From: Tetrastigma voinierianum
Lineage: Eukaryota > Streptophyta > Magnoliopsida > Vitales > Vitaceae
Direction of reading: 5' to 3'
DNA length: 64,000 bases
Assembly (NCBI GenBank): GCA_016808115.1
Contig: JAEQBH010000986.1
Coordinates: 1,364,001-1,428,000 of the forward strand
The notes beneath the pieces are model-generated. The model saw only the letters and a program-made list of their open reading frames with translations. It made no database searches and was not told where the DNA came from. The position numbers were made by a program, and so were the translations under genes. Shown one piece after another: positions 32,901 to 45,319 of this stretch. How positions within the stretch are numbered: position 1 is the first letter of the stretch; the number at the start of each line of letters is the position of its first letter.

Positions 32901-33900
32901 TATATAAAGTTAGTGAGAAAATGCACTATTCCCGGGTTTGAGATAAGTTATTTGATATTTTGCTTCACAACCAATTTATATCGACCTATTGGCTGAGACA
33001 CAAATAGCATGTTTACCATTTCATATTAAGGATCTTTAAAAAGCATTTTATGTTTTGGGCATAAAAATACTTCGCGATAAGCCTATTGGCATTCCAAGAT
33101 TGTCTCAATAGACGTATATTGAACGCATTCTAAAAATGTTCAATATGCAATTAGGTTCTTCTGTTAAGAAGCTAATTGTGAAGCATGACAGATTTTTCAA
33201 ATGCCAATATTATTAGAATGATATTGAGAGAGATCATATTAAAGCAATCCTTTATTCTTTAGTTATGGGCAGTCTGATGTATGCTCAAGTATGCACATGC
33301 CATAATATTGCTTTTGTTGTCTGCATTTTGGATAGGTATTTGAGTGATCCAGGTCAAAGCCACTGGAAAGTGACTAAGAAAGTTTTAAGGTATCTTCAAG
33401 GTACCAAGGATCTCATGTTGTCATATCGACGTACCGACACTCTTGAGGTGGTTAGTTTTAGTGATTCCGATTATGCAGGTTGGGTGAATGATAAGAAGTC
33501 TACTTTTTTTTATATCTTTATGATGGCTAAAGGAGTTGTTTCGTAGAAAAGTTTCAAGCGGACACTTACAATTTCTTCTACTATGGAGGCAGAATATGTG
33601 ACATATTATGAGGCTACTTGTCATGCAATATGGTTGCGAAATTTCATTTCAACTTTAGGGGTTGTTCACCTCATTTCTAGACCGTTAAAATTGTTTTGTG
33701 ATAATTCCACATCTGTATCTTTTTCTAAGAACACTAGGAGTGCTTCTCACTCCAAGCACATTGATGTGAAGCTCTACTTTATCAAAGAAAAAGTTGCAAA
33801 TTCCCTCATTTCAGTTATGCACACGCCTACGACTAGCATGTTGGCAAACCCACTAACTAAATGCTTACCTATTTTAGCAAGCTTAAGAACGTTGGCCACC
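32320..33900 (+). pseudogene. Ty1/copia RT and RNase H half
   Basis: RT starts at MKDEMTSM (about 32341) and continues NKVWSL, GCKWVLKTKHDVKGRVEKYKTRLVAKGY, then HMDVTTFLNGDLVENVYMFQPTGF and CKLEKSIYGLKQ (32602-32750). A (TA)n tract then replaces the place where the catalytic YVDD box should be. After it, the C-terminal RT and RNase H are clear: MGSLMYAQVCTCHNIAFVV, HWKVTKKVLRYLQGTKDL, SFSDSDYAGW (catalytic Asp), TMEAEYV (catalytic Glu), LFCDNSTSV and KHIDVKLYFIKE (33265-33790). Stops break it in several places. Confidence 0.85.
32817..32906. repeat. (TA)n microsatellite inside copia RT
   Basis: Thirty-seven TA units (32817-32890) are followed by five CA units and a few more TA. The tract begins within the DNVY codons of RT. 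Tyr-Ile-repeat open frames on both strands here are artefacts. Confidence 0.97.
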
Positions 33901-34230
33901 ACATTTCGATTTACAGGTTTCACTCTTTTTGCTTTAAATGAGTTTTTTCTTTCACATATTTTTAATAAAAACTCATGCATTTTTGTTATTACATGCAATT
34001 TTGATGTTTGTCATTATCTTATGATTTTGTGTCATTTCGACTAGATGAATGACAAAATTGTGTTTTTTTTTTCATTCCATTGAATTAATACTTTTGTCAT
34101 TATAATGTTTCTTGATTAGTAACACTCGACATGTACACATAACTCCTGGGTGTCTATCAGATAAGGTTGACTTTAAATAAGAATCTATCAGAAGATTCGA
34201 AAGTTAAGGCATTCTTCATCCATGTGAGAA

Positions 34231-34520
34231 TGTTGGATTAATATAATAATTACACTAATATGCAATCATGTGACAAATTCTAATTACAATTAAATATGTC
34301 AATTATGGGCCACTTATGAGATAACTTAATATTAAATAGTTTTGGATCCATAGTTCTAACTTCTCTTTTGCTTTGGTCAGCCCATTATATCAAAGACCAG
34401 TGGTTTCATTGTGCTTTTATATAAATAAAATGAACTCTAGCAAATTTTCCCTTTTGTCTTGTTTCTGCATTTTTCGGAAATAATTATTAAACTCATTCAC
34501 AATTTATACGTGAACAGTGT
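34231..34520 (+). repeat. 3' LTR of copia element
   Basis: TGTTGGATTAATATAATAAT begins just after a purine-rich ATGTGAGAA at the expected distance from the RNase H end. TATATAAATAAAATG near 34418 could hold the TATA box. The right end, perhaps ATACGTGAACA near 34516, is uncertain because no 5' partner was found. Confidence 0.55.
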
Positions 34521-34692
34521 AAGTTTGTCTATATACCATGAATTGATATGTTTCATTGTTCAATAAAGTTTCAATTTTGTAATGTATTTTTGGTTGATTT
34601 TACAAAATAAACTAGGAATATATATATTGCAAAATCTTATATCAATTTATCAAATTTAACTATCTTTAAATTATAAGTATCTTAAAATCATG

Positions 34693-34836
34693 AGGGATTG
34701 CTCTATTGATATAAAGCTTTGGGATTTACCGATTACCCAATAATCACAAGTTCAAGTCCCCTTATAATTAATATAGGAATAGTGGGAGGATGCCTGGGCA
34801 AAAGCATGATATCAATATTCACAATTATCAAAAAAA
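34693..34836 (+). mobile_element. SINE-like copy
   Basis: A weak A box (TTGCTCTATTGATATAAAGC) is followed by a good B box (AAGTTCAAGTCCCC) and ends with CAAAAAAA. It differs from the other SINE-like copies in the window. Confidence 0.4.
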
Positions 34837-34839
34837 TGT

Positions 34840-36589
34840 ATAAAAATATAAAAGATTAATATAATCGAAGTTAATTGAAAACTTGTAAATTCCGTCCAAA
34901 AAATAAAAACTTGAAATTTTTAATTTTTTTTTCAAAGAAAAAAATTTTAAATTATTTAATCTTCTTAAATTAAATGAATTTATTATCAAGCTTCCAAGTT
35001 TGTCTTAAATGGTGACTCACCAAAATTATCAAAACAAATAATACGGTCATGCCACGTGTAAATAAATTAACAAGATGATGTACACACGTATGGTTCAATA
35101 AGATTCTAAGAATACGTAAAGTTTTATATATTTTTTTAATTCATAAATGCCGACAAATTCTCGTGTCACATTAAAATGACCTTAATATTATCTGAATGCA
35201 ACGTGACAAGAGTTACATCAAATTTCATTATAAACCTCAAGCCACGTTTTAACTTGGATATGTATAAAGATTTTATAAAATTTATTAACATCATGTAATA
35301 TTGATTCATAATATAAACTAATTTCTTGACCTCTAAAGTTTTTTTTTTGTTTTAAATAAACATGACCCCTAAAGCTAACGGCCAAATAAATTTTCAATGA
35401 TCTCAAAATGATAATTATTAGGTTAAATATAAAGTTTTTATACCAAACCCTCATGATTAAAAAAAATGAAAATCGAATTTTAAATCATAACCATTCTTAT
35501 AACCACTTTAATTCCAATGAACTTTTCAGTAGTGTTTTATGAATTAAGAAGAACTCATATTTGTTTTTACTTTATCTAATGTAGGACAAGAAAACAATTC
35601 TTTTTTAATGAGTGATGGATCAAACCAATCCCTTTAAACAAGTGTTTAATAAATCATTGGACTAAGATATTGTTTGTGTTTTTGGTTTTACTTAAATGTA
35701 TATTCAATCTATTTGTTTTTTAATTTTTATTTTATTATTTATTACTTAAATTTCTAAAAAAATTATATTCAACATTATTTAAGACTAATTAAAATATTGT
35801 CCATTTTTAACTTAAGGGCTTAATAGCGAATCTATTTGTTGAGACAGTACAAACAAATCAAAACAAATAATAAAGGTGTACAATATTAGTCAATTTTAGA
35901 GCCTAGCCCACTCCATACTCAAAAAGTCAAAACAGCCTATTCAATCATGAAACCAATTTATAGTGGATTGTCGGCAATCTCTATCATTTTTTCATGGAAA
36001 CTTGTGTTTGAGCTTATTAATTTAAGAATAATAGTAAAAAAATGCATAATATATGTAAAATATATGGTTGAATACGAAGATAGTAGTAAGTTTTTATCTT
36101 AATAAAGTATAAATATTTTCTTAATGTGTTAGTTATCAAGATAATATATAATTTATTAAAATAATATCTAGCTACTAAAATTTAAAATATTATTATTTTT
36201 TATTGTACTACATCGTGTACTTTATATTTTTTATATCTTTATAGTTATTTGCAAATCAATGACTTGAAACACGAGTTATCCTTTTTCAGCCAATGATAGG
36301 AAAAGAAAGGGTTTCTTCACAATTCTTCAAAACTACTTTTTTCTTTTTAATAATTCGTAAGACGAAAGTTTTTGAAAAGTGTATTGTAAAAATAACTTGT
36401 ACACGAGATATTTTACTTTCAAATATTTTATAACAAGCATTATTAAATAAATGGATAAAATAACCAAAATGTTTTATTGTTTTCTATTTCTAGTAGTCCA
36501 ACGTGCTCTTCTATTTTTTTTTTCTAAAAAAATAAAAAAACTGTTGTAAAATAGTTGAGACGAAATGATTTTTAAAAATCAAATTATTA
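34840..36589. other. AT-rich intergenic stretch, nothing recognised
   Basis: No conserved protein, RNA or repeat boundary is visible. One 78-codon minus frame (35218-35454) is compatible with chance. Confidence 0.6.
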
Positions 36590-36870
36590 GTTTAAATTTT
36601 ATAAAATTTATTTTTTTATATTAAAATCCTCTTTTTTTTATTTCATCTTATTCTTTTCTAGCTTTTTTCCATCAAGCAATAAAAGGTGATTTTTTTATCA
36701 TTCTTTCCTTGAAATCACTCATCTCCATTTTTTTTTCTTACTTGCTAAAATGGTTATTCCACAAAGATTTAGATTTTATCTCGGTTTTTCATGTTATCGT
36801 CAGTTTTATCGCGACGCTTTGATTTGCCTCAACTACGATCGCGACGCTGGCCGCCTTATTATTACTCTTT
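36590..36870 (-). repeat. Dispersed repeat family, copy 2
   Basis: On the minus strand the same motif order as at 28270 appears: GCGTCGCGATC, CGTCGCGATAAAACTGACG, CTAAATCTTTGTGGAATAACC, then ATCACCTTTTATTGCTTGATGG and AAAAAGCTAG. It is opposite in orientation to copy 1. Confidence 0.65.
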
Positions 36871-36999
36871 ATTTGCGTATTTAGATTCAAATGCATAAAA
36901 TCGGATTTCCGATCAATCAAAAGATATCGATTATAAATGGATAGCATATAAAATGTCCATTACAACTCTATGTTTTACTTAGTTTTTTAGTAATGTTTT

Positions 37000-38430
37000 A
37001 TGTTAAATAAGTGTCATAATGTTCTAAATGTTCATATTTATGATTATGTCATCCATTTGGTGGACTTGTGCGAATTTGGAGCGAAGACACAACGAAAAAG
37101 TGGAAAATCAGCAAATATTGCTTCAACATGCAGCAACTACTATATTTTGACATTTTCGGATATAAGATGAACTCAAATTGCAGCAAGCTTTATATGGTTA
37201 GATTATAGACTCAAAGAGCTTTCCACAGAGTTCAAGAATGTGCAAATCGGAGTTCGAACGAGAAAAATATGGTCGTGCAAAGTCGAGACTCAAGTGGAAA
37301 CTGAGCAAAGGTGAGCCACGAATCAAGGGCCAACCCCACCTCAATTGCGTGTTCGAGAGGCACAAATGGCACCAAAGATGCATCAGGCTTGCTCCCACAC
37401 TAAGTAAGGATCCACGCAATTGCTCTAATCCTACACGAATCAGATGCTAGAGAGCAACCAGAGATCTACAGCCACGCAATTGCGCCACTCCATGCTATCA
37501 AAGGACACCGATAAGAAGCCCTAATTCTCATTCCATTTTCAGCCTAATCGAGGAGAGGTGACGGCGGGTATAAAAATGAGTTTTAGATTCCAAAAAGGGG
37601 ATGATCTCTGGGACCAGAGCATGCAGAGATAGTGCAGTGGCACACCCAGTGTTTCTATGGTGTTCCTGCGCTCAAGACGGCCAAGTCACATGTAGATCGA
37701 GGAGACGATGCCAACCATCATTCTGCCCTAGTTTTCTCTTCCATTTTCTTTGTTTTTCCTTACTTTTCCTTTTAGAATGTTTTAGATTGGCTTCTAAGGT
37801 TTTGATGTAACCTTGCTATAGACCATGGATTAATTTTAGTTTTAATTATTTAATTCAGTTTCTTTGATATTTTTTAATGTCTTATCTCCATTCTAATTTC
37901 ATGTTTATACTTTATTAACATAGGCATGCTTAGGCTAGGGTTTTGAGATCGAGAGATGAAAAACCCTATGGACATGAATAAGATTTTGTACAATCAATCA
38001 TAGAGTAGAGATACTGTGGTTTTATACATGGCATTGAGGGTACGCACTAATGCATCCTGTAGTTTTGGTAGTATTGAGGCGTATATGTAATACGACTCGA
38101 CAGTGACGACGCTGGGAGGAGATATCGAAATTTACATAAATCAACATGTTATCAATAAAGGCTCTGAAAACCAATAAATGATTTTGCGAAAACATCCTTC
38201 AGATGTAGCTAGGTGAAATCGAAACCTTATGATTTTATTTTTATAATTTTTTTACTTTTTAGTTTAATTAAATCACAAACAATTTTGAGTCATCCGAATA
38301 GAGTAAGAACTAAATTAGAATCGGTACTTAATAGGCTTATTTCTCGTGGAAACGATAACTCACTCACTACCTTATTACTTGTATACGACACGTGCACTTA
38401 CATACAAGCGAATTTAATTCACACACTAAC
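37000..38430 (+). repeat. LTR-like block related to the solo LTR at 43716
   Basis: The right end (TTCTCGTGG, CTTATTACTTGTATACG, CACGTGCACTTACA, then ACACACTAACA near 38430) matches the end of the 43716-45012 LTR read on its minus strand. A TATA box lies in GGGTATAAAAATGAG near 37569. No internal domains flank it, so it is probably a solo LTR. The left end is uncertain (about 36990-37070). Open frames inside it show no domain. Confidence 0.55.
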
Positions 38431-38663
38431 ATAGCCTATCAAGTTTTTTATTATATTCGTTAGTACATTGAAAAACCGGAGTCGTAGAAATTATAGTCAC
38501 TATATTATCGAATTTATAGGTTTTATACCAAGCTATTATGCTATTAATCTGAATATTGTTTCATCATTTATGGTTTTTAACAATTTATTTTTTGGATTTA
38601 TAGATCTATTACAAGTTTTAATTAATAAAATTAGTTTTTCTTTCAATTTTTTTTTTAAACATA

Positions 38664-38664
<1 letters not shown>

Positions 38665-38722
<58 letters not shown>
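38665..38722. repeat. (TA)29 microsatellite
   Basis: A perfect TA run. The Tyr-Ile open frames on both strands at 38468-38875 are artefacts of it. Confidence 0.97.
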
Positions 38723-38724
<2 letters not shown>

Positions 38725-39845
38725 GAGAGTAAATAATGGATTAAAATGGACATTTAATTTTAATAATTTTAGCAAATTTTATATTTCTACAGAGAAAATT
38801 ATGATTTTAAAAGTAAAAATTGGAGAGTATATTTATGTCAAATTTTGGATAATAATTCTAAAAAAATGTTTTTAATTAAAATGTAAGAATTTTTAATTAA
38901 AAATGGATATTTGAGATTTATTCAAATAAATGGATTTTCGTAATACTCATCAACATCTCCACTTGTTTTTATTATGAAAAATGGATTTGTAAAAAATTAT
39001 TAAAAAAAATCAAATGACTTATCATTAATTTATGTATATAAATAAAACCGACCTTTGTCTTTTCTTCTAGTCATTCTTCTTTAATCAAACATAACTAACT
39101 GGATTTACCTAACTTAACCAATTATAATTTTCAATGGTCAAGCAATTCGTAAAGTGAATCAAGTGACATTTGAAAACAAAATTACTAATCTAAAATAATT
39201 AATATGGAAAATATTAAAAATTGTATTTTAAGAATGTATGCACTCACCCTTTCTAAATAAAATGTTTATATTTATATTTTAATATTTAATGCATGTTAAA
39301 AGAAGAAAGCACGAGTAAAAAAAAAAAGCTAAAGTATTTTTTTTTTCATTCGTTGTTAATCAATTGAAATTTATTTATTAATCAATTTACTAGCAAAATT
39401 AATCTTATTTTTATCAATAAAATTAGGATTAACAATTTTGGATTTGTAGCTTTTGAGAATCGTAATGGGATGAGAAAATACGATAAGAATATCAGAATAT
39501 AATATATATTTTAGATGCTGATTGACACGCTACTATATTCACTTTAATACAACAAATAAAATTTTATTATCATCAAATATGCTATATAAACCCAGATTTA
39601 TAATAACTTTAAATATAATTAAATTATAAAAATATCGTATTCAAGCCCCCGCTACCTCAACTTATTATTTCATCTTCCAATAAAAACGACATTAACTGGA
39701 AAGAACGCTATCACTCCACTCCCATACTTGCCCCTCATTCCTCAGCTTATGTCAGTGTCATAACAATAACAAAAATGGATATTAGTATAATAATGTTTTA
39801 ATGAATTGGGGTGGAAATAAGTAAGATAAATTAGTAATAAAATAA
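38723..39845. other. AT-rich sequence upstream of VAMP gene, nothing recognised
   Basis: No gene, repeat pair or RNA signal is seen. Confidence 0.6.
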
Positions 39846-39847
39846 TT

Positions 39848-40035
39848 GTAAAGGTAGCTTAATTGGTCTAACATATTGAAGTGAGGTTATTTAATCATCA
39901 TTAGTTCGAAGGGGTAACTCGGGATGGTTTAGAGACTTTGAAGGTTTACTCGATTGTTAATATTAATTTCAATTAATTGTGGGATTAGTTGAGATTAACT
40001 TATGCTAGTCCGAACCAAGGATGTTAAAAAAAAAT
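39848..40035 (+). mobile_element. SINE-like copy upstream of VAMP gene
   Basis: GGTAGCTTAATTGGTCTAAC resembles an A box, TTAGTTCGAAGGGG a B box, and the unit ends GTTAAAAAAAAA. It ends about 50 bases before the presumed transcribed region of the VAMP gene. Confidence 0.55.
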
Positions 40036-40079
40036 TAATTAATTAAAGAATAGGTTTCACAAGAATTAAGGTGAGTAAA

Positions 40080-40426
40080 GTTTGCGCGCAAAATTCCGAA
40101 TTCCCAAAATTCTGAGGAAAGGAGAGTCCAAACGCAGGGTACAAAAGGAAAAAAATGGGAGGAAAGTTCCACTCCTTGTCTCACTGACCCCCATTCCCAA
40201 TCACCAATTCCCATTGCCAAATCAATTTCCGCCAAAACCGATTCCAACAGATTCTCTTTACCATTTCAAATTCCAAATATTTCTGGAATTGCCATGTTCA
40301 GATTTCCGTAGAGCTTTCAAGATTTCAAACTCTCAATTCGAGGGCGATTGTAGAGGGGAATCGAGAGCGGGGAAGAAGAAATTGAAGTGGATCTAGCTTG
40401 ATCCGTCCTCAATCGGAGAGGCGCAG
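40080..40426 (+). promoter_or_regulatory. Presumed 5' leader and core promoter of VAMP gene
   Basis: The sequence switches here from AT-rich to a mixed composition with CT-rich stretches, typical of plant 5' untranslated regions. The start ATG at 40427 follows GGCGCAG. No TATA box or splice site could be identified with confidence, so the transcription start is unknown. Confidence 0.35.
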
Positions 40427-43400
40427 ATGACGATTCTGTATGCGTTGGTGGCGCGGGGATCGGTGGTGTTGGCGGAGTTCAGCGGAACGTCAACGAATGC
40501 GAGCGCGATCGCGAGGCAGATTCTGGAGAAAATTCCCGGGAACAATGATAGCAATGTTTCCTACTCTCAAGATCGCTATATTTTTCATGTGAAGCGCACC
40601 GATGGCCTCTCCGTTCTCTGTATGGCCGACGAGACCGCTGGAAGTGAGATTTTTCTTCGTATTGTTCTGTTGATTTGTGTGGATTTGTTTTGTGTTTTTT
40701 GTTTTTTGAGCTCGAGTTTGCTTGATATGTTGTTGATCAAACCCTAATTCTTTTCAGGAATATTTTGAGTTTTGTTGGATTTTTTTCCCCCCTGACTTAT
40801 TGGTCGAAGCTGTGTTCTGTATTATTTAGAGGTCGATAAGCTCTCTGTGAACGTTTTTTGGAATTTGGTTGTGAAGGCATCAGTAATCAGACTGATGCGG
40901 GTAACATGAATTTTCAGAACCAAAATTTATTCAATCTTGGCTGAAGCTAGTTTGGATTATTCATGTGGGATAATCAAATTGCCTCGCCCCATCCATTTGG
41001 AGACAGGATTAGGATTATCTTTATTTAGAACTGACGAGGTACAAGATGGGTTTTTACATCATTCCTTGCTTTAGCCTCGGACGGAGTTTGGTATTTTTCA
41101 TTGCTTGGTATTAGTTTCAATTTTGTGCATAGTTTTAATTGCAATTTATATGACATCTATGAGAATGTTTTCGTTCACTGCATTTATTAGGATCAGATTG
41201 GGATTCCAGGTTAAAGTTGAACTCGGGCGGTCTGGAGTTGTTTCCTTTTTAATTTTCAATAGGCAGATAAGCAAAGAACATACAAGAAGCAGGCACCCAA
41301 GTATAGGGGAGGTATAGAAAAGATGCCAAAACATTAACAAATAAAAACAAAAAAAGAAAGCCTTCTCATACATGCACAGAGTCATATACTCCCACTAGGG
41401 CACCACATATTGGGGAGGTACAAAAAAGATGCTAAAATAACCCAAAAAAAAAAAGAAGCCACCTCATGCACACAATCACTCACTATCGCACTATCTAGCT
41501 TTCTATTAATCTATAAATTCTGGCAAGGATGTATGGTCTGATATGTTTGTGAGTCAATTGGAATAGAATACAAATAAGGTAATCTTTTAGTGCTTGATCT
41601 GAACATTATATTCCATCCAAGGATCTTTGTTTTTTAGTTCATGGATAGAACTGTGTCCTGAATTTGATATATCATACCAATTTGTTTGGTCTGCTGATGA
41701 AACTTGACTTCCAGAGCCAAATAGGATGTCCTAGCCAAGTTTGGCTGCAAGAAGACATCTGAGAACATAAGTACAAGTGCATGCAGAGTATTATTTAGAT
41801 TTTCCTTTTTAAAAACACAAAATTAATGCATGGTATGGAATATTATATGGACGCTGGCTATTTGAGCAGTGACAAATTATGTGATCCAGTGGTTTTGAGG
41901 AAAGAGAAAGCTAGCGTTTGCAATGGTTAAGAACTTGTCATTTGTGAATGAAGACAAAAGTCTGCCTCAATTTTATATATTTGGTTATGGTATGCCTCCT
42001 ATCCACTTCTCAAATGGAATAGTATTATCCCATAATGGGTAATAAATGGTTTGAGTGGATATTTACTGAAACATATATCTGCCAAAACAATGCTACCAAA
42101 CAAGTGGTATATTTATTCATATCTTATCTGATTCCATATCCTGTTTGCCAAATACAACCAGTGTGTCTCTGGATTTAGAACATTTCTTGGTCCTGTCGCT
42201 ACTCCCAAGTAATGAGGTGAGTTTTTTACTGTACTAAATTTTGATGTTTTGTGCAGGGAGAATTCCTTTTGCATTTCTTGAAGACATTCATCAGAGATTT
42301 GTGAGAACTTATGGTCGTGCAGTTCATTCAGCTCAGGCTTATGCAATGAATGATGAATTTTCAAGGGTTCTGAGCCAGCAAATGGAATATTACTCAAATG
42401 ATCCGAATGCAGATAGGATAAACCGGTTAAAAGGTGAAATGGGCCAGGTGAGCTTATAATGCTTATATGAACTTAGTTTTACTATTCTTTGCTTATTAGT
42501 TTCTTTTCTTTTTTTGTCTTATTGCTTTTAGTTACCATTCTTTGGGGCTTCGTGTGCTGGCCTAAGGGCCTAGACTTATGAGTGCTTCAATTTTCACTTT
42601 ATATGTGTATGTGTGTGTGTGGGGGGGGGGGGGACCTCTCCATAAATGTAAACATGTGCTCTTGATTTCATTTTAGCATTTTTAAAAAGTTGTAGCATGT
42701 TGAGTTTCATTTTTCTTTAGATTATGTTATATTCATCAAATATATTGTTGTACTGTATGAAGGCAGTTAATGACACTCTACTTGGTCTTTCAGGTACGCA
42801 ATGTCATGATAGAGAATATTGATAAAGTTTTAGACAGAGGTGATCGCCTGGAGTTGCTGGTTGATAAAACTGCTAACATGCAAGGAAATACATTTCGATT
42901 CAGAAAGCAAGCCCGGCGTTTTAGAAACACCGTCTGGTGGAGAAATGTCAAACTCACGTACGTGCTCTAAACTGATATCTCGTGTTCACACCTGCACTAG
43001 GACAAGATTCTGAGTATCATTCCTTCTGGCATCCACATTTAGGAGTAAGATTACTGGTTGCAAAGTGGGGTAGAAACTTTCTTTTAGATGACTCATTTAC
43101 AATAACTCCCATGAAAGGTAATCCTAGAACTAAACACCAAGATGATTATTACTGGTTGCAAAGTGGGGTAGAAACCTTCTTTTAGATGACTCATTTACAA
43201 TAACTCCCATGAAAGTTAGTCCTAGAACTAAACACCAAGATGATTACCCTATTCTTGCCCATCAATCGAATTCAATGGTTACTTGTAGAATTTAATGATC
43301 ATTCAATTACCCCAATGAGCTTTGCTATCATGAGATGATTTCAAGTTATCCAAGATTCTGAGATTGTGGTTGGATTTTAAACTTTCCTAGGTATAGTTCA

Positions 43401-45319
43401 ATAGTTGTATCAATCTGAATGAGTGCTGGGGCAATGATTTGTTCCCAAATGTAAAAGTTGAATTAATTAATTCTCATCAAAAGTAAAAGTTGTTGCTCAA
43501 TGAGTCAATGGTCTTCTTATGATTAAGATTTGAACATATAATCTTTTCAAGTCTATGGGAGTATATTGTGGCATGCTTTGAAATTATGTAAGATTTTTCT
43601 GCATTGTTAGTGAGATATAGTTTATTTTTAGTAATTTTTTGCAAGTAAATGCAGATTTGTGGCTCAAATTTGTTTATATAAGGTTTGATGGGCATGAAAT
43701 TTGTGTATGAAAATGTGATTTGCCGAAGTACGCAAGTGCATGCGCCATGTACAAGTAATAAAGAGTAAGTAAGAGTATCATCCCACGAGAATTGGCCTAT
43801 TAAGTACCAATTCTAATTTAGTTTTAATTCCATTTGGATGAACCATAGAATGCTTGAAAATCAAGCGTGCAAAGTCCTAAACTAACAGAGACTCAAGAAA
43901 AGCTCAAACAACCTAAAAACCCTAGGGATAGATTTCACCAAATCAATCCTATATGAACCTCTAGCTCAATCAATAAATGTTTATTTCCTATGTTGATGTC
44001 CGGTTTCACAAATATATATTTAAATCTTACTCAAGTATCTACACACTACCCCTAGAAACAAGTTATCTTGCATCTCTACTCAAACCTCATAATCTAAGGA
44101 TGCAATAAACGCTAGAAACCCAAAAATACCACACCTAATCTCATTAATATCTTTATCCCATGACAATCAAATGTCATTTCATTCATGGTCTAATTCAGTC
44201 ATCAGTTCTTAGTCTCAAATCGAACCACAAATCATGCAAATATTGGCCAAATACCCACAAAACATTAAGGACTAAATGAAATACTCAACATATATGTGAA
44301 AATAAGACATCAATCCATTAAAACTAAGAGAGCTCATACATTCATGTCTTGGCTACATCTTAGCCCTAGGAAAATAAACCTAAAATATCTCAAAGAGAGG
44401 AAATACAACCATCAAAATAAAGAAAAATAAAGAGAGAGGAAGAGAATAAACAGATTTGAGAGTGAAAGCTCATTCTCTTCTTCAATCTTCTTCTTCTTCA
44501 AGTTTCTCTCCTAAAAAGACTTGCCCTAGGATGTTTCCCACCCAAAGGGACTTTTTTCTAAAGCCCTAGAATGTTCTATTTATATGCCAACCCTAAAAGA
44601 GGGCTAGAAATGGGTTGAACAGTAATTTGGGCCGGTCGCGACATTGCTATTTGAGTGGGCTGTGCTGCTGCTGGAGATGGCTCAGTGATGTTGCGATGTA
44701 GCTGCAGCTGGCTGCTGTTGCGCCTTGACATGAGGCTCCGCTGTGCCACGTGAACAAGGAGGTGCACTGCTGCAGCATAGGCTAATTCACACCTCAGCGT
44801 GAGAACCCCATGCCGCAGCGTGCTTGCTGATTTCTTATTTGTTTTGCTTCCTCCTTGGTCTGATTTTGCCCCGGTTTCTTCCGTTAGCTCCCAAGGGTTG
44901 ACCTAAACACAAAAATGAGCAAATAAGACATTAGAACTCTTATTTATATCATAAAAACTACAAAATACTAAGCAAAACATGGAGATAAAATGAATATAAA
45001 AGATACTTATCAAGTTAGGTCCAAACTGGCTGGAAAATATGAGTGCAAAATGAATTTGAAGGCCTTTTCTCTCACTAGTTTTAAACAGTTGCTATCAAAA
45101 TGTTCTCTAAGCATAGCATAAGGTTATATGATAAAAGATGGAACCTATGCCATCTTGGTCTTATCTTGATAAAATGTTGAATATTGTGTTTTCGTGAATC
45201 GTGCTCTGATAAGATGCATTACATCTTGCAGGGTTGCACTGATATTAATCCTCCTTGTGATTGCATACATTATAGCGGCTTTTGCTTGCCATGGGCCTGC
45301 ACTTCCTTCTTGCGTTTAA
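40427..45319 (+). CDS. VAMP7-type R-SNARE, VAMP711/712/713 group
   Basis: Four exons (40427-40643, 42257-42447, 42794-42957, 45232-45319) with GT-AG introns join in frame to 219 codons plus stop, the family's usual length. The N-terminal longin domain (about 1-115) starts MTILYALVARGSVVLAEFS and contains SYSQDRYIFHVKRTDG. The SNARE helix (about 124-185) has the zero-layer Arg at 151 in VLDRGDRLELL and ends FRFRKQARR. A single hydrophobic tail anchor (about 192-209) comes from exon 4, followed by CHGPALPSCV. In Arabidopsis this group sits on the vacuole and drives fusion of late endosomes and transport vesicles with it. All catalytic-type core residues and splice sites look intact, so it should be functional. 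It cannot be assigned to one paralogue from sequence alone. Confidence 0.93.
41256..41620 (-). mobile_element. LINE 3' end fragment in VAMP intron 1
   Basis: It shares motifs with the LINE tails at 54030 and 59270: GGCACCCAAGTATAGGGGAGG, AAAAGATGCCAAAAC and, further right, TAGTGCTTGATCTGAACAT..ATTCCATCCAA. An internal repeat of about 112 bases (GGGGAGGTAYARAAAAGATGC at 41307 and 41413) is present. It is in antisense orientation to the gene. Confidence 0.5.
42600..42634. repeat. (TG)n-(G)n tract in VAMP intron 2
   Basis: TATGTGTATGTGTGTGTGTG is followed directly by an uninterrupted run of 14 G. Confidence 0.9.
43051..43246. repeat. 98 bp tandem duplication in VAMP intron 3
   Basis: The units starting TTACTGGTTGCAAAGTGGGG at 43051 and 43149 differ at only a few positions, so the duplication is recent. 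It lies about 90 bases after the exon 3 donor site. Confidence 0.93.
43716..45012 (-). mobile_element. Solo LTR in VAMP intron 3
   Basis: This 1.3 kb unit has TGAT...ATCA ends. On the minus strand it begins TGATAAGTATCTTTTATAT, has a TATA box in CATATAAATAG near 44579, and ends GCGTACTTCGGCAAATCA. Internal retroelement domains are absent, so it seems to be a solo LTR left by recombination. The adjacent five bases (AAATG left, AGTTA right) do not match as a target duplication. Short GTCGCGACATTG and GATGTTGCGATG motifs (44636, 44687) recall the palindromes at 11743. Confidence 0.6.

Noticed and set aside
32732..32996. Poly Tyr-Ile proteins on both strands
   Set aside because: They are translations of a (TA)n microsatellite. 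The same applies to 38468-38875.
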